Shown: positions 47,939-59,812, counted from the stretch's first letter. The stretch: 64,000 nt of DNA from Rheum nobile (GCA_027886185.1 WOAB01000619.1:2914001-2978000), one strand, 5' to 3'. Notes: generated from the sequence alone by a model not told the origin. Translations and numbers: made by a program.

Positions 47939-49257
47939 TACTTTGTAGGGCTTAACTAAGAGTTATTAGAGGGTTTTATTGGTGCCATTCGGGTAGATTT
48001 AGACACATTCTTGTGCATGGCGTTTGGGGGCAAAGTCTGGTGTTTTTGGAGGTGTATGAGCTATTTTGGATATCATAGGAGACACTGAGGAAGGAAGCCA
48101 CCAAAAGAAGATGCCAAGGAAGTGAAGACGAGAGGTTAGGAGGCGAAGCCAAGGAGTGAAGGCCGAGCATTAACCGCGACCGCGGGCAAGGGTGCCGCGA
48201 TCGCGGTTCCTCGGGCAAGTCGAGAGTTTTCCGCAGGGACGGAGTAATGTGAAGAGCGCGGAGCCACAAGAGGCCGCGATCGCGGTAAATGGGCCGCGAT
48301 CGCGGGTCGTCGACGCTGGAAGTTCTGACTTTTCCCGAGTCTATCTTTTCTAATTTGTTTTCTTATTTTTCCATTTTATTTCGTTTCTTTTCCCTAATGG
48401 TCTTAGGAAGTTGTTAGGCCCATATTAGTTCTCTTTTCTATTTAACCTAGGAAGAGAGCTCATTCTAGGGAGACTCTCATATCAGGTTTTAGTTTTACAT
48501 CATCGTTGTTTTCTCAAGACTATGGAAGGCTAAGCACTTTTGCTTAGTCTGGCAATGGAAGCTTAAGTTTTGATTATTGGTTGTGAGGTTATGTTCCCTT
48601 TCTTAATTCATATTGATCTATATCTCTTCTCTTAAGCAGAATATCATTGAATAATTATTGATTTGTCTAGACAGGCCATCTAGGTTTATTGATTGTTACT
48701 CATATTGCCATGACTAGGAAACTGTTGGGCTAACGTCCTGGTCTGGAGTGGCAAGCATAGGTTTTATTTGCTTTGGTGGATTTTATCTATGTAGAGATTT
48801 GATTACATGTTGAATGCTTCTGGTTGAGGTGTTATGTGTATCCTAGTTAATTCTTATGTTTATTGCTGCCTTTGGGTTGAATCACTAGTGGTGCTAGGGT
48901 TATTCATTGGTAAGGGTTCTTAGGGATGGTTTCCTTATTAATCTACACAAGATCGGGACAGGAATAATCATAGGAAGGAATTGGAAGTAATCTAGGATCA
49001 ACCAACCAAAACTTAAGTGGAAATTGCCTGGCTAAGTGTTTTCTCACATTTGATTGCATACTATTTATTCTGTTTTATTTTCTACTTGATTAAAACCTCA
49101 AAAAAACCTTTGATACTATTGTTCGATTGGTATTCAATTTGTGACAGGAATATAGACGCTTGTGATTCTCTTGGGATTTCGACCCTTGCTTGCTTACTAT
49201 ACTAGTTTGGAAGTTGAGGTTTACTTTGATTTGGCATAACGACCTTAGGCCACGTCA
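47939..49257 (+). mobile_element. Element E, solo LTR inside integrase of C
   Basis: A 1,319-bp block starts TGATAAGCAC and ends CCACGTCA. The TSD GTCAG is on both sides (47934-47938, 49258-49262). It contains no coding frame or primer site, as expected after LTR-LTR recombination. The style, including TTCGACCCTTGCTTGC near the end, suggests the Athila/Tat group read on plus, but this is uncertain. Four copies of CCGCGATCGCGG or CCGCGACCGCGG occur at 48174, 48195, 48274 and 48294. Confidence 0.85.
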
Positions 49258-49262
49258 GTCAG

Positions 49263-50208
49263 GCACACAAATCCGGTCCTGAAACCAGAGTGATCCATCT
49301 TCCTGAATCACGAATCCGAGAGCTTTCCCGTCCATCACTTCACTGCTTAGCTTTACCAAGACCACGGCGTCAACCTGCTTTTCCCTGATTTGATCAAGTA
49401 GTGTAGCCTGAATCTCTAGCATACTCAGGTATCCTCGACGTTGATCGTACAAGACTTCAATCTCGCACAACCCTTGGTTCAGCTTGGTCTGAGCAGTGAG
49501 TAGAGCCACTACAGTCTCGTGCGGCATCTTTCGGCTCAATGCATCGGCTACTACATTAGCCTTGCCCGAATGATACAACAACTCGATGTCGTAGTCTTTG
49601 AGTAGCTCTAACCAGCGACGTTGTCTCATATTCAACTCCTTCTGAGTGAACACGTACTTGAGACTCTTGTGATCGGTGAAGACTTGGCACCTTACACCAT
49701 AGAGATAGTGCCTCCAAATCTTCAACGCAAACACTACAGCTGCTAACTCCAGATCATGCGTTGGATAGTTTGCCTCATAGGTTTTCATTTGTCGAGATGC
49801 GTACGCAATAACTTTTCCTTTCTGCATCAATACGCACCCTAACCCATTCTTTGAAGCATCACTATAGACCACATAACCATCATTCCTTTTCGGTAGCGCC
49901 AAAACTGGTGTAGAGGTCAGACACTTCTTCAGTTTCTGAAAACTGGCCTCACACTTGTCATCCCAGACAAACTTCTTGTGGACCTTGCGGAGCAAACCGG
50001 TCATAGGTAGAGCAATTTTAGAAAATCCCTCTACGAACCGTCTATAATATCCAGCAAGTCCTAAGAAATTGCGCACCTCCTTCACATTCTGAGGCCGCTT
50101 CCAGTCGGCTACCGCTTCAATCTTCTGGGGATCAACCATGACCCCATTCTCAATGATCACATGGCCTAAGAAAGCCACTTCTTTGATCCAGAAGTCACAC
50201 TTAGACAA
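49263..50208 (-). pseudogene. Element C RT end, RNase H and linker to integrase
   Basis: Frame of about 315 codons. It starts at SKCDFWIKEVAFLGHV of the RT connection. The RNase H has YSDASKNGLGCVLMQ, DLELAAVVFAL, FTDHKSLKYVF and NVVADALSR, with the usual catalytic acidic residues. The end (LWFQDRICVPD) leads to the integrase but is cut by E. A frameshift near 50225 separates it from the RT palm. Confidence 0.92.
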
Positions 50209-50219
50209 CTTTGCATACT

Positions 50220-51404
50220 GCCTATTCTGTCAAGGACTGACAAGGTGATTCGAAGATGTTCCTCGTGAGCCTCCTCACTCGGGGAATAGATTAAAATATC
50301 GTCGATGAAGACCACCACGAACTTATCCAGATATTGGTGGAAACATCGATGCATCAAATCCATGAAAACTACTGGAGCATTAGTAAGTCCAAATGGCATG
50401 ACTATGAACTCATAGTGGCCATACCTCGTCCGAAACGCAGTCCTTGGAATGTCTTCCTCACGAATCCTGAGCTGATGGTAACCAGATCTCAGATCGATCT
50501 TGGAAAAGACTTTTTCTCCTTGCAATTGATCCAACAGATCATCAATCCTTGGCAACGGATACTTGTTCTTGATCGTGACTTTATTCAACTCTCGATAGTC
50601 GATACAAAGTCGGAACGATCCATCCTTCTTCTTGACGAACAAAACAGGAGCGCCCCAAGGTGATGCACTCGGTCTTATATAACCTTTGTCAAGAAGGTCC
50701 TCGAGTTGCTTCTTCAACTCTTGCATCTCTGTTGGAGCCATCCGGTACGGTGCCTTGGAGATTGGCGTGGTACCAGGCTCGAGATCGATTGTAAACTCCA
50801 CGTCACGACTCGGGGGTAAACCAGGAATCTCCTCTGGAAAGACATCCGGGAACTCACAAATGACCGAAATATCAAGAACTGAAGGCTCATCTTTCTTGGG
50901 CTTGTCCAGATAGCACAGGTACCCGACACAACCTTGTCGAAGTAGCTTACACGCGACCATCGCATTGATGAGCTTGCCGTTATCAGTGTCGTTACAACCC
51001 TTGAATTTGCATACGAACTGGCCCCCAAATGACACCGTCACAGTCCTTGAGCTAAAATCGATCACCGCCCCGTGACGTGTCAGCCAATCCATATCGAGAA
51101 TAATGTCGTATGGAGTCATGGCTATACAGATCAAATATGCTTCGAACTTCTTACCCTGAATGGTAATCGGAAATTCTGACAGACGCTTGGTTCCAACCAA
51201 ATGTTCACCATTGGGAAGATTGACTACGAAAGGCTCACAAGCCTCGTTGCATACTAAGCCTAGCTTACTGACACAACTCTCCGAAAAAAAAGAATGGGTA
51301 GCACCTGAATCAAACAATATACACACAGGAGCAGAATGAAGGTATAGAGTACCTTGAGCAGTAGGAGCATTTGGTCCATCAGCCTCACGCATCTCGTAAA
51401 GTCG
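50220..51404 (-). pseudogene. Element C protease and reverse transcriptase
   Basis: The protease active site ILFDSGATHSFF is intact near residue 30. The RT has SPWGAPVLFVKKKDGSFR, FSKIDLRSGYHQLRI, MPFGLTNAPVVF and the catalytic VVVFIDDILIYS. The frame follows gag after TAG 51405-51407, and the same frame continues. Chromoviruses usually make gag and pol as one frame, so this TAG is probably a mutation (possibly CAG to TAG). The frame is lost near 50225. Confidence 0.92.
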
Positions 51405-52682
51405 CTAACCTTGACCTCCTGAAGCAGTAGGGCCTTTCCCCTTGTTTTGCGCAGTTGTCTGTGTCGAAGGACTAGGAGCCTCCACTGGTTTGAATCTGGG
51501 TCGGTTGTTATGACTAACGCACCCTTGATGTGACTCAGCTCCCTTCTGCCTCCTCTGCGGACAAAACGTCTGCAAGTGCCCCATCTTTCCGCAACCAAAG
51601 CACATCTTCCTTTCCTTCGGACACTCATTGCTCTTGTGCCCGGGTGTACCATAGTTGTAGCACTGGATCGGATTCTTGTCCTGACCTGAACGTTGCGTAG
51701 ACCCTCCATGAGTCATCTCTGTTCTCGCCCGGCCAGATTTGGCAAAGTTTGACTGTGGCGCGGGTCGCTTGAATCCAGTTGCCTGGGGCTGGCTCTGTGC
51801 CGGTCTCTGGCGTTTGCGCTTCTTAGCCGACTCTTCCAGAGTCACCTCCAACTTATACGCTGCATCCACGTACTGCTCCAGAATAGAGCATCCGTGACGC
51901 ACCATCAGTGGCTTAATGTCCGGATTCATCCATTCATGGAAATGCCAGATCTTCTGCTCATCACTGGACACTTCCGGCCCAGCGTACTGTAACAGGTGAT
52001 TGAACTTGGCCGCAAGCTCAGTCACTTTCAATCCATCCATCCTTGGATAGAGAAACTCCTTATGCTTCTCTTCCCTCATAGCTCGGGAAAAGAATCGATC
52101 AGTCATCTTCGCCTTGAACATTCCCCAGTTCAATCCAGGATGATCAGCTAGACCGGTGCTTTCCCACCACTCTCTAGCCACCTCCTTCAGTTGAAGGGAA
52201 GCAATGTGCACCTTCTCAGCTTTTGTGCACTCGACGTTTCGGAACAGTCGTTCCATGTGCGAGAACCAATATGCTACTCTGACTGGCTCTCCCTTTCCAT
52301 CATAACTGTCAAGCCTCATAGAGCTTATGGCCTTCAGTGCTCTGCCATAATTGCCTCTGTTCCTGACAGCTTCCTCATGAGGTACATGGATAGCTCGCTC
52401 CTCGAATCTTGGAACCATAGGAGGAATTGGCACACCTTGTGCCTGAGGCGCGATTGGTTGCATAATATCGGTGACTTCTTGCATCACAATCCCCCGAATA
52501 GCCTCAATTGCCGCAGTGTCAAAAATCACTGGAGCGTTGACCGGAACTTGGTCACTGCCTACCGGATTGTTGTGAGAAACAGACTCGTTCTCATCCAATG
52601 GGTTCGCGGCATTCCTTACATTTGGTCTGGGGTCGTTGCTTGGCCCAGCACCAACATGAATGGTATTCCTTGTGTTTACCAT
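51405..52682 (-). CDS. Element C gag
   Basis: 425 residues from ATG 52682 (MVNTRN), chosen because the gag of A starts the same way and the codons before it have no ATG. The capsid core has VAYWFSHMERLFRNV, REWWESTGLADHP, FFSRAMREEK and KVTELAAKFNHLL. The first zinc knuckle has lost its second cysteine (CYNYGTPGHKSNEC, change at 51652); the second, CFGCGKMGHLQTFC, is complete. It is the closest relative of the gag of A in the window. Confidence 0.92.
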   Translation of the reverse strand: MVNTRNTIHVGAGPSNDPRPNVRNAANPLDENESVSHNNPVGSDQVPVNAPVIFDTAAIEAIRGIVMQEVTDIMQPIAPQAQGVPIPPMVPRFEERAIHVPHEEAVRNRGNYGRALKAISSMRLDSYDGKGEPVRVAYWFSHMERLFRNVECTKAEKVHIASLQLKEVAREWWESTGLADHPGLNWGMFKAKMTDRFFSRAMREEKHKEFLYPRMDGLKVTELAAKFNHLLQYAGPEVSSDEQKIWHFHEWMNPDIKPLMVRHGCSILEQYVDAAYKLEVTLEESAKKRKRQRPAQSQPQATGFKRPAPQSNFAKSGRARTEMTHGGSTQRSGQDKNPIQCYNYGTPGHKSNECPKERKMCFGCGKMGHLQTFCPQRRQKGAESHQGCVSHNNRPRFKPVEAPSPSTQTTAQNKGKGPTASGGQG

Positions 52683-53016
52683 TTGTTTACCGATCAAATT
52701 CCAAGTACTTTATAACATTAATAACATTTCAATATGTACAACGTATAAAGTCAACTTAGAATAGACCAAACTTGGTAAACTTTCATTGATGATCTAAAAC
52801 TGAGTTTGAAAGGGTTACATGGGAAAATTCTTCCAAGCGACAAGGCAAAATTGCTTGGAGAATACAATGTTAACCAAAACGAAACAACCGAAATAATAGG
52901 AAAGAAAACTGCTAAACATAACATCGGCCCCCATCATGGTGCCTGGAAATGATTCCTATAATCGGAAGCCCTCATGCATGGCTTCTTCGTACGGGGTCTA
53001 TCATCGGGGTCTGGTG
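52683..53016 (-). other. Spacer between extra ORF and gag of C
   Basis: AT-rich, with no frame of note. It separates the extra ORF from gag by about 330 bp. Confidence 0.5.
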
Positions 53017-54084
53017 TCAGACTTCTTGACCTACTCGGCCCTGGAGCACACTGCTCATCCCTCGGCCTCGGTGCCCTTGGCCTTTCCCTAGGCACGGGAA
53101 CACTTGGTCAGCCCCATCAGATCCCGGTGATTGGCAAAACTCCTCCAGAAATCCTGGTTGGAAGTCTGCCATGTTCACCTCGTACAAAGGGTCAAGTATC
53201 AATCTTGCTTGGCGGATATACTCATGGAGTTCGCGGACATCCACAATCATTCGGGAGAGACCGACCTCAGCCTCGTATGTCCTCTCCTCCATGTCGTCTA
53301 GGGCGTTCGACCACTCCTCCAATCGTTCCTCCAGCATTTGGGGCCTTGGCCTGACCTGCTGGGTCGGGACCACCCTCGGTGTACCCATTGATTCCCACGG
53401 CCTTGCCCTCCTACAAGCATTCTCAACCGCTTCATCCACCAGGCGACGTGCTTCAGAGGAAGCCATCTGACTCTGGCGAAACACCTGTCGCGAGTCAGGA
53501 CTCGACACTGGCCTGCTCAGAGTAGGAATGAATTGTGAGCCCTCAGATGCATCCCGCGGCCCACTCATCCTCCTTACGGTACTTTCATCACTAAGTGTCT
53601 CCCAAGTGGTAGGGGACAATGGCGAATATTCCCGCTCAAGTGGCGACGTCGGACTCGGGAAGATGAATTCCTTCTCCGGATCCTCGCGGGTCACCAGCAA
53701 ATGCTCCAAACCATCGGACTCGGAGTCCTGCCCCTCGAGGTCTTCCTCAGGGTCCTCCTCCTCCGGATCCTCTTCCAGGTCTTCTTCAGGATCTTTCTCA
53801 ATTTCGAAGTCGTCGTCGTAGTACCCTCCAAGGTACTGCGCCGGCTCCTCCTCTTCCTCTGTGTCTTCCCTTGGGTCCGCTTCAGGCTCCTCCTCGGGAA
53901 CCTCGGCCCTAACAGACACCAACACCACCGACTCCTCGAGTACGGTCTTCACCTCCTCGGGTGGACTACTGGGCTCCCCGACCTCAAAGCACGGCGGGGG
54001 AATCGGGAACTCAAGCCTAACTGGAGATGGCAGGGCCACCTCGGCTTCTTTCGGGTTCCTCTAGTGAGAGATGAATGCACCCAT
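53017..54084 (-). pseudogene. Extra acidic ORF ahead of gag in element C
   Basis: A sense-strand frame of 356 codons from ATG 54084 (MGAFISH), with a single TAG at 54061-54063 and otherwise open to 53017. The first 150 residues are strongly acidic (runs of Glu/Asp such as DPEEDLEEDPEEED) and proline-rich. The remaining part is helical with heptad-like spacing (LEERLEEWSNALDDMEE). I do not recognise a family. It is not gag, envelope or polymerase. Its length, strand and position between primer site and gag suggest an element-encoded protein. Element A lacks it. Confidence 0.6.
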
Positions 54085-54344
54085 AATCTGTGGGGCAACG
54101 AGAAAAGGATTAGTCTTTCTAAATATAGAAGCGAACTTACTATATCAGACTGGAAAGAAGGCACGACTTAGAACGACAGAGATTTCAAAACGACACATTT
54201 TCTAGTAAAGTATGATTTTATTTGGAAATTCAAAAAAAATTCGAATGAGAAAAAAAAATCTTAGTTCAAAACGAGTAAATGGTTTATAAAATTTTCGTTT
54301 TTAATAAAGTGTTTTAAAACCCAACCCGTTTTTTAAAAAAAAAT

Positions 54345-54358
54345 CGACTCTGATACCA
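54345..54358 (-). other. Primer-binding site of element C
   Basis: The minus strand reads TGGTATCAGAGTCG, matching initiator methionine tRNA at its first 11 bases, 4 nt from the LTR. Confidence 0.9.
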
Positions 54359-54362
54359 AATC

Positions 54363-56785
54363 TGTAACACCCCCAAATATATAACCTTGAAAGTATTACC
54401 GCCAGTGACCTCAGATTCCACATCCGAAGCCACCCAAGGCTTAACCAATTTATACAAATCATAAAACAACATTTAATACGAAATATCATAACATTTGATT
54501 AAATCAAAGTCTCGGAATTACATCCACAATTCCAAATACAACCAAAATACATAATATGTTTCAATACAGCGGAAGTCTTTTAAATAAATAACAAAAATGT
54601 CTTGATCGGAGCGATCACCCGCCTAGGATCTCAACCTTGATAAAACTCTTAAAAACTCCATCTGCCTTCATCGTCGTTTCTAGCCTTCACGTAACGGGAG
54701 TTTACCTGATATGCCGTATGAGACGGATGACACCAGCCAACCATGCAAGGAATAAAACTCGGTTGGTTAGTCTAATGAAAAACTATGCAAGGGTAAAACA
54801 GAAAGGTTCTAAGATAGGCATATTAGGTTAGACTCATCGCTTCTCGAATGAAAGCCAATGACGATAGTAAACCTCAATACCTCTACAGAATGATTCAAAG
54901 TAGAATGATCAAGAGAATACTCCTAAAGATCGAGTCTAAAGGAAACATATGAAGAGAAGACTCCAAGAGATTGAGTCTTATCGGAAAGTATGACAAGTGT
55001 TCGGGAACATTAAAGTTTCACACAAGCGTTTAAAAAGACTTGCCCATTTGGGTCCACGACCAACCTCACCGCGTAATGCGAATTCAGATTTGGAAGGAGG
55101 ACTTACTTTAGTCGAAGTCCAGACGAGTTTCCAAGTTGTACTTCTCGCCCAGGGTTCATTAATTATATGCATAGCGGCACTTATCTTATTTTAGTGACAA
55201 AGCGTACATTCACGTTATAAGCTTTTATATATCATCTCATCGCGAGAGATATTGAAGGGAATAAATCCCGAGAATCGGCACCAGCTGTGTGCACCTACCC
55301 TGAGTAAGGGCAAGGTCATGACCAGAGAGTACTAGGGAAAAATCATCCTAGCACCAGTTATAAAGAAACAACTAGACCTTGCAAGGTACATAGCGTTCCT
55401 ACGAATACTCGTTCTAACTAAACAGTTAAAACCACATAATAATCCACATCAATGCCATCATGGCAACATTATATATATATATCTATAATAGCGTTGTTTC
55501 TAACAGTATACAACCTAATATAATATCTCTTTTAATCGTATCAAATACGTTTATCAAAACTGTTCCCAACGAAAACAATATTCATCCCATTTAATTAACA
55601 ATTAAAACAATTGATAATTAATAGAAATATGGAATGATAAGCAAGAGCGAACCGCCACTTGCCTTAGATTAGACGAACGATTGACGAAGACGGGTTTCTG
55701 GGTCCGGAACGGGAACAAAACTCGGATTACAGATTCCTACGGAACGACCTATAACGAAACCCTAGGTTAGATTCGACATTTAAAATGATACGAATCGAAG
55801 AAGGAATGAACCAAATCGAAGGAATGGAAGTCCCGCCCGAGACCGGCAAGCCAAATGCCACGATCGCGATTGCCCAGGCAATCCGCGGTCGCGGTGGCTC
55901 TGCCGCGGTCGCGGGCGTCGAGGACGAGTGTCCGCGAGTGACAAAGGCAGCGGCCGCGGATGCGGCCGGCCTTGTCACAGTCGCGGTCGCGGACATGAAC
56001 TCTAGCGACTCAGAATGGGAGAAATCTCACCGGAGGTGACGCGACGGGGCTCAATTCGGATGGGGTTCGACTTCTGGACACCTTGCGCCTCCAATGGACC
56101 ACCTTGAGGCTGCTACGACTCCAGGAGAGGGCTCCAGCGACGATTTGAAGATTCCGACGAGAGCTTCAACTTCCGGCGAGCAAGAAAATGAGAGAGAAAG
56201 AGTGTGATTTCAGATTGGAGTGCCCTTCAACCTCCAGATCGAGCTCCTTTTATAGGCCAAAGGAAGATCTCTCCCAGCCCAGATCAACGGCGAGCCAGAA
56301 GATCAACGGTGGCACGAACGGCGAGGCTCTGAGCGACGCGATGTTGGCGTGTTGGAGTTTTCCGCGATCGCGGAACTTTATCCGCGGTCGCGGAAAATTC
56401 CTGTGCCTAGCCCTTCTGAAGCCCATATTTCCGCGGCCGCGGAAATGCTGTCGCGGTTGCGGAAATGCCTTTTCCGCATCTGTTTGCCCGGGGAAAGGTT
56501 TGGCATGGGTTTTAAACCCCGGATTAAATATATTTGTACCCAAACAAATATTCTAAACCCCGAAAAATACGTGGAATGTATTTTATATCACTCAGGGGAT
56601 TTTACAGAGATCAATCTCGATACAGAAATCCGAACCTCTCCAAAAACAATACAATCACAGAACGAGGGTTGAGTAAATTACCCAAATACCCTTACTAAAA
56701 ATGAGGGGTATTACATCACCTCCCCCTTAAAAGAAGTTTCGACCCCGAAACTTGGCCGAATAAACCAAAAAATCGAGGCGTTACA
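54363..56785 (-). repeat. Right (5') LTR of element C
   Basis: Copy of the left LTR, with the same ends. It is followed by the TSD CAAGG at 56786-56790. The palindrome variants include CCGCGATCGCGG at 56362, CCGCGGTCGCGG at 56382 and CCGCGGCCGCGG at 56431. Confidence 0.93.
56245..56255 (-). promoter_or_regulatory. TATA box of element C promoter
   Basis: On the minus strand CCTATAAAAGG in the 5' LTR. Palindromes at 56362-56442 lie just upstream in U3. The equivalent in the other LTR is near 46075. Confidence 0.7.
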
Positions 56786-56790
56786 CAAGG

Positions 56791-59365
56791 GCTCAAACAG
56801 AATGGTTCTTGTGATTGTATATGGTTACTATCATTGTCTCCCGAATAGAAACTGATAGACGATATACAACCCAGATACTCTCACTGAAACGGAAGAAAAG
56901 GTATGCGACAAGAGAAGACTTCAAAGGAAATGAGTCTTATAGAAATACTTATTTTTGTTTGGGAACATTATATTTCACACAAAGTTTGAAAACGACCTTG
57001 ATTATTTGGGTCCCCGACCAACCTCACCGCATAATGCAAATCCAGATTGGAAAGATGACTTACTTTAATACAAGAGTCTGGGCGGGTTTCACGTTGTACT
57101 TTTCGCCAGAGGGTATATTAATTATGTGCAACAAGGCACTTATCTTACTTAATTTCAAAACGTGCATTAACGTTGAAGCTTTTAATTTCCACAACAGATC
57201 TCGCAATGAGATATAGAATGAGAATAAATCCTGAAGATTGGCACTAGCTAAGTGCACCACCACCTATATTCGGATTGGGGTAGGTCATGACCAAAAGCGT
57301 TAGGGCATTTAACCTCCTAACACAAAGTTATAAAGAAACGACTAAACCTCGCAAGGAAATAGCGTTTCTACGAATACTCGTGCTAAACTAGCATTTATAT
57401 ATCCACATCAATGCACAAAAAATCCACACCAAGTATATCTAGCACCCTATAATATATATATATATAAGGGTCGTAGCTAGCATATTATACAACCTAATAA
57501 TAAGGTTCAATTAATCACACCATTTATTCACACAAGCTCTCAAACAAGAAAATAATTATTTATCCCAACTTAATAGCACAACCGATTCATTGTCAATTAA
57601 GATGAAAATGGAATAAATATGTAAGAGCGAACCGCCACTTGCCTTGAATCACGGAGAGATGAACGGTATCACGGGGATGGTTGCTTTCGAAAAGCAAATT
57701 GGCTCCCTGCTTGATTTCCGTTCCAAATGCGATTTCGATATGTACCCAAGTCACAAAACATAAAATATATTATGATTAGATGATTCATTCAATAACAACA
57801 ATTGAAGGGTACAAGTCTTGATTTTTAAGGTTTTTCGATAAAACAATTGTTATATGATTCTAAGATCCATTAGTCGTATATTCTAAATAAGCATAAATAA
57901 ATAAATTACTCAATTTATTTATTATTTTAAATAACCCAACACATTAACCAATTGTAGTTTATTCCAATTAACAACTTATAATTTAAGATAATATCATAAG
58001 ATATAATTAATTTAATTTTAATACTTCTAAAATTAAATTAATTCAGTGTGTATCTGATTAACCCCAATTAGCATGCTTAATCATGATTAATTGGACCACA
58101 AACCGAAAAGGGTACGAAATAGCCATTACCGAACTCGTTCGGTTCGTTCTTGTTGACACCTTCTCGTTGTTTGCTTCGTATATCCCTCGTGCGAACTCCA
58201 AATGATGCGTGGTTTGCGGCTCTGGAAACTAGACTTCAATACAAAAAATTTGATACCTAACCCGTAACTAGAGGTGTAGAGTTGAGAGAGATATCGCTGT
58301 TGTAAGTGCTCGAACGTTTTTGGGATGGCTTGAAACTTCGAGCTTGAAATTGGGTGAATTCCTCCAAAGGGTGAGGGGGTATTTATAGGGTTTTTGAAGC
58401 CCTTATAGATAGCTTTCCAACCAACCGATTTCGTCCAAATCCGATATCAAACGAGATCGAATTTTAGATTTTACCGAACTTTTGCATTTACCGGACTGTT
58501 TAACTTTGAAGATAAGATTCTATCAATCTAGGTGGTTATAAATCCCGATTTTGATATAATTCGATTAAGGATAAGTATATCTTCAAAACCCATAATTTAA
58601 TTGGACGAATTAGGACGGAAACGGAACTGAAATCGGCCCAAAACCGTCATTGGAGCAACAAGAAGCTCCACGGCCAACACATGGAAGAGGATGATGAACA
58701 ATACTTTCAGCTTTTGGCTTAATTGTACTTTTTGCCCCAATGTTTCAAGTTGGGGCAAACATGCCCTTAAACATTTTCGAAAAATTATGAAAATTTCCCA
58801 AACTTTCCCAAACTTAATTATTTTAATAAATATAAGTTTCTAATATTATTTTAGCCAAGAATTAATATTTATAAAAAATAACTTATGCTAAAATAATGAT
58901 TAAGTTATCTTAAGTTACCTTCCTTATAATTTTAATCATACTTAACCCATTTAACACTTTGTTAAAATTGGTTCAAGCATTTCTAAGTTAAAATTTATAA
59001 GTTGATTCAAATTATAATTAAAATAAGGTTAATCATAATTTATACCATTCATAACTTACAAAGATAGCATACTTAGGTATTTATTATTTTATCCCCTTAC
59101 AGATAAATGTAATAATTCGTATGACCTTTATTATTATTTAACATTCTAAACTACATTTATCATTATACTTATTTGTTTATTTCTTCACCATACTATTATT
59201 CCCATTTGATAATTTGTACAAAATTATCTTAAACTAGTTTTTGAACTTAAGTTAATGAAAATTTAAATTACTCCTCTAAAAGAAATAAAATAAATTTCAT
59301 AACTTTTATTTTTATCAAATTTAAATTTACCATATTATCCTTATGATAAAATGAGGGTTATTACA
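56791..59365 (-). repeat. Right (5') LTR of A, part 3 of 3
   Basis: Resumes GCTCAAACAGAATGG after C and ends GGTTATTACA. It holds the uninterrupted B site (GGTAC at 58111) and about 150 bp near 57211-57355 that the left LTR lacks. It differs from the left LTR at many sites, which suggests A is the oldest element of the nest. Confidence 0.9.
58380..58390 (-). promoter_or_regulatory. TATA box of element A promoter
   Basis: On the minus strand CCCTATAAATA. It lies in the 5' LTR and would start transcription toward the primer site and gag if the inserted D and C were absent. These now separate it from gag by more than 20 kb. Confidence 0.65.
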
Positions 59366-59370
59366 CATAG
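59366..59370. repeat. Right TSD of element A
   Basis: CATAG, identical to 3158-3162 and 21195-21199. Confidence 0.92.
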
Positions 59371-59812
59371 TTTAGGTCTAAAAATGATGATTTAATTTAG
59401 TTCATAGTCAAGAATTGATTTTATTATTATGTATTTTGCAAACTCGTAATCCACATATAGTATTACATTATTAATTATGTACACATATTTAAATGCAAGA
59501 TTATTCCGATGGAATTCGTAATAATATTGTGTGGGATAGTAGAAACGAATTGGTTGAATGGGCTAGGTAAGGGTCGGAATATGATGATGATTATAGTCAT
59601 TCAGAACTCAAATCTCAGAGTGGTTAGAATGACTTGCGAGTAATTCGATATATATAGACCTGTCAAGAAGGAAGTGAGTGAAAAAAATCGCAGAGTAATC
59701 TAACCAAAAAGAATCTCGGAACCTACTCGAAGAAGTGTGAATGGAAGTAGAATTTGGTGAGATAAATACGTTAATAAAATAACATGTTTTTATAATCTTG
59801 TTTAACCAACAA
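59371..59812. other. Flank right of A, nothing recognised
   Basis: AT-rich sequence. A short frame near 59490-59570 is followed by GTAAGG, which could be an old splice donor, but there is too little to call a gene. This is the pre-insertion continuation of the sequence left of 3158. Confidence 0.4.

Larger units (their letters stand above)
44190..56785 (-). mobile_element. Element C, Tekay-like Ty3/gypsy chromovirus
   Basis: A minus-strand element with LTRs of 2,403 and 2,423 bp and TSD CAAGG (44185-44189, 56786-56790). The left LTR of A keeps the uninterrupted site at 3643. In transcription order it has a primer site, an extra acidic ORF, gag with two zinc knuckles, protease, RT, RNase H, integrase, and a C-terminal region like the chromodomain part of Tekay elements. 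A solo LTR (E) splits the integrase. Several stops and frameshifts disable it. The LTRs differ at many positions, so it is not recent. Confidence 0.93.
21200..59365 (-). mobile_element. Element A, complete copy with nested B, D, C and E
   Basis: This is a non-autonomous Ty3/gypsy element of the TR-GAG kind. It has long LTRs, an initiator-Met primer site, gag and a polypurine tract, but no pol. Both ends carry the TSD CATAG. Four other insertions swell it to 38 kb: B in the left LTR, D and C in the right LTR, and solo LTR E inside C. Without insertions it is about 9.6 kb. LTR layout and gag resemble element C, so A is probably a derivative of a Tekay-like chromovirus. Confidence 0.9.

Noticed and set aside
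53171..54171. Plus-strand serine-rich frames
   Set aside because: Antisense translation of the acidic Glu/Asp-rich ORF of element C.
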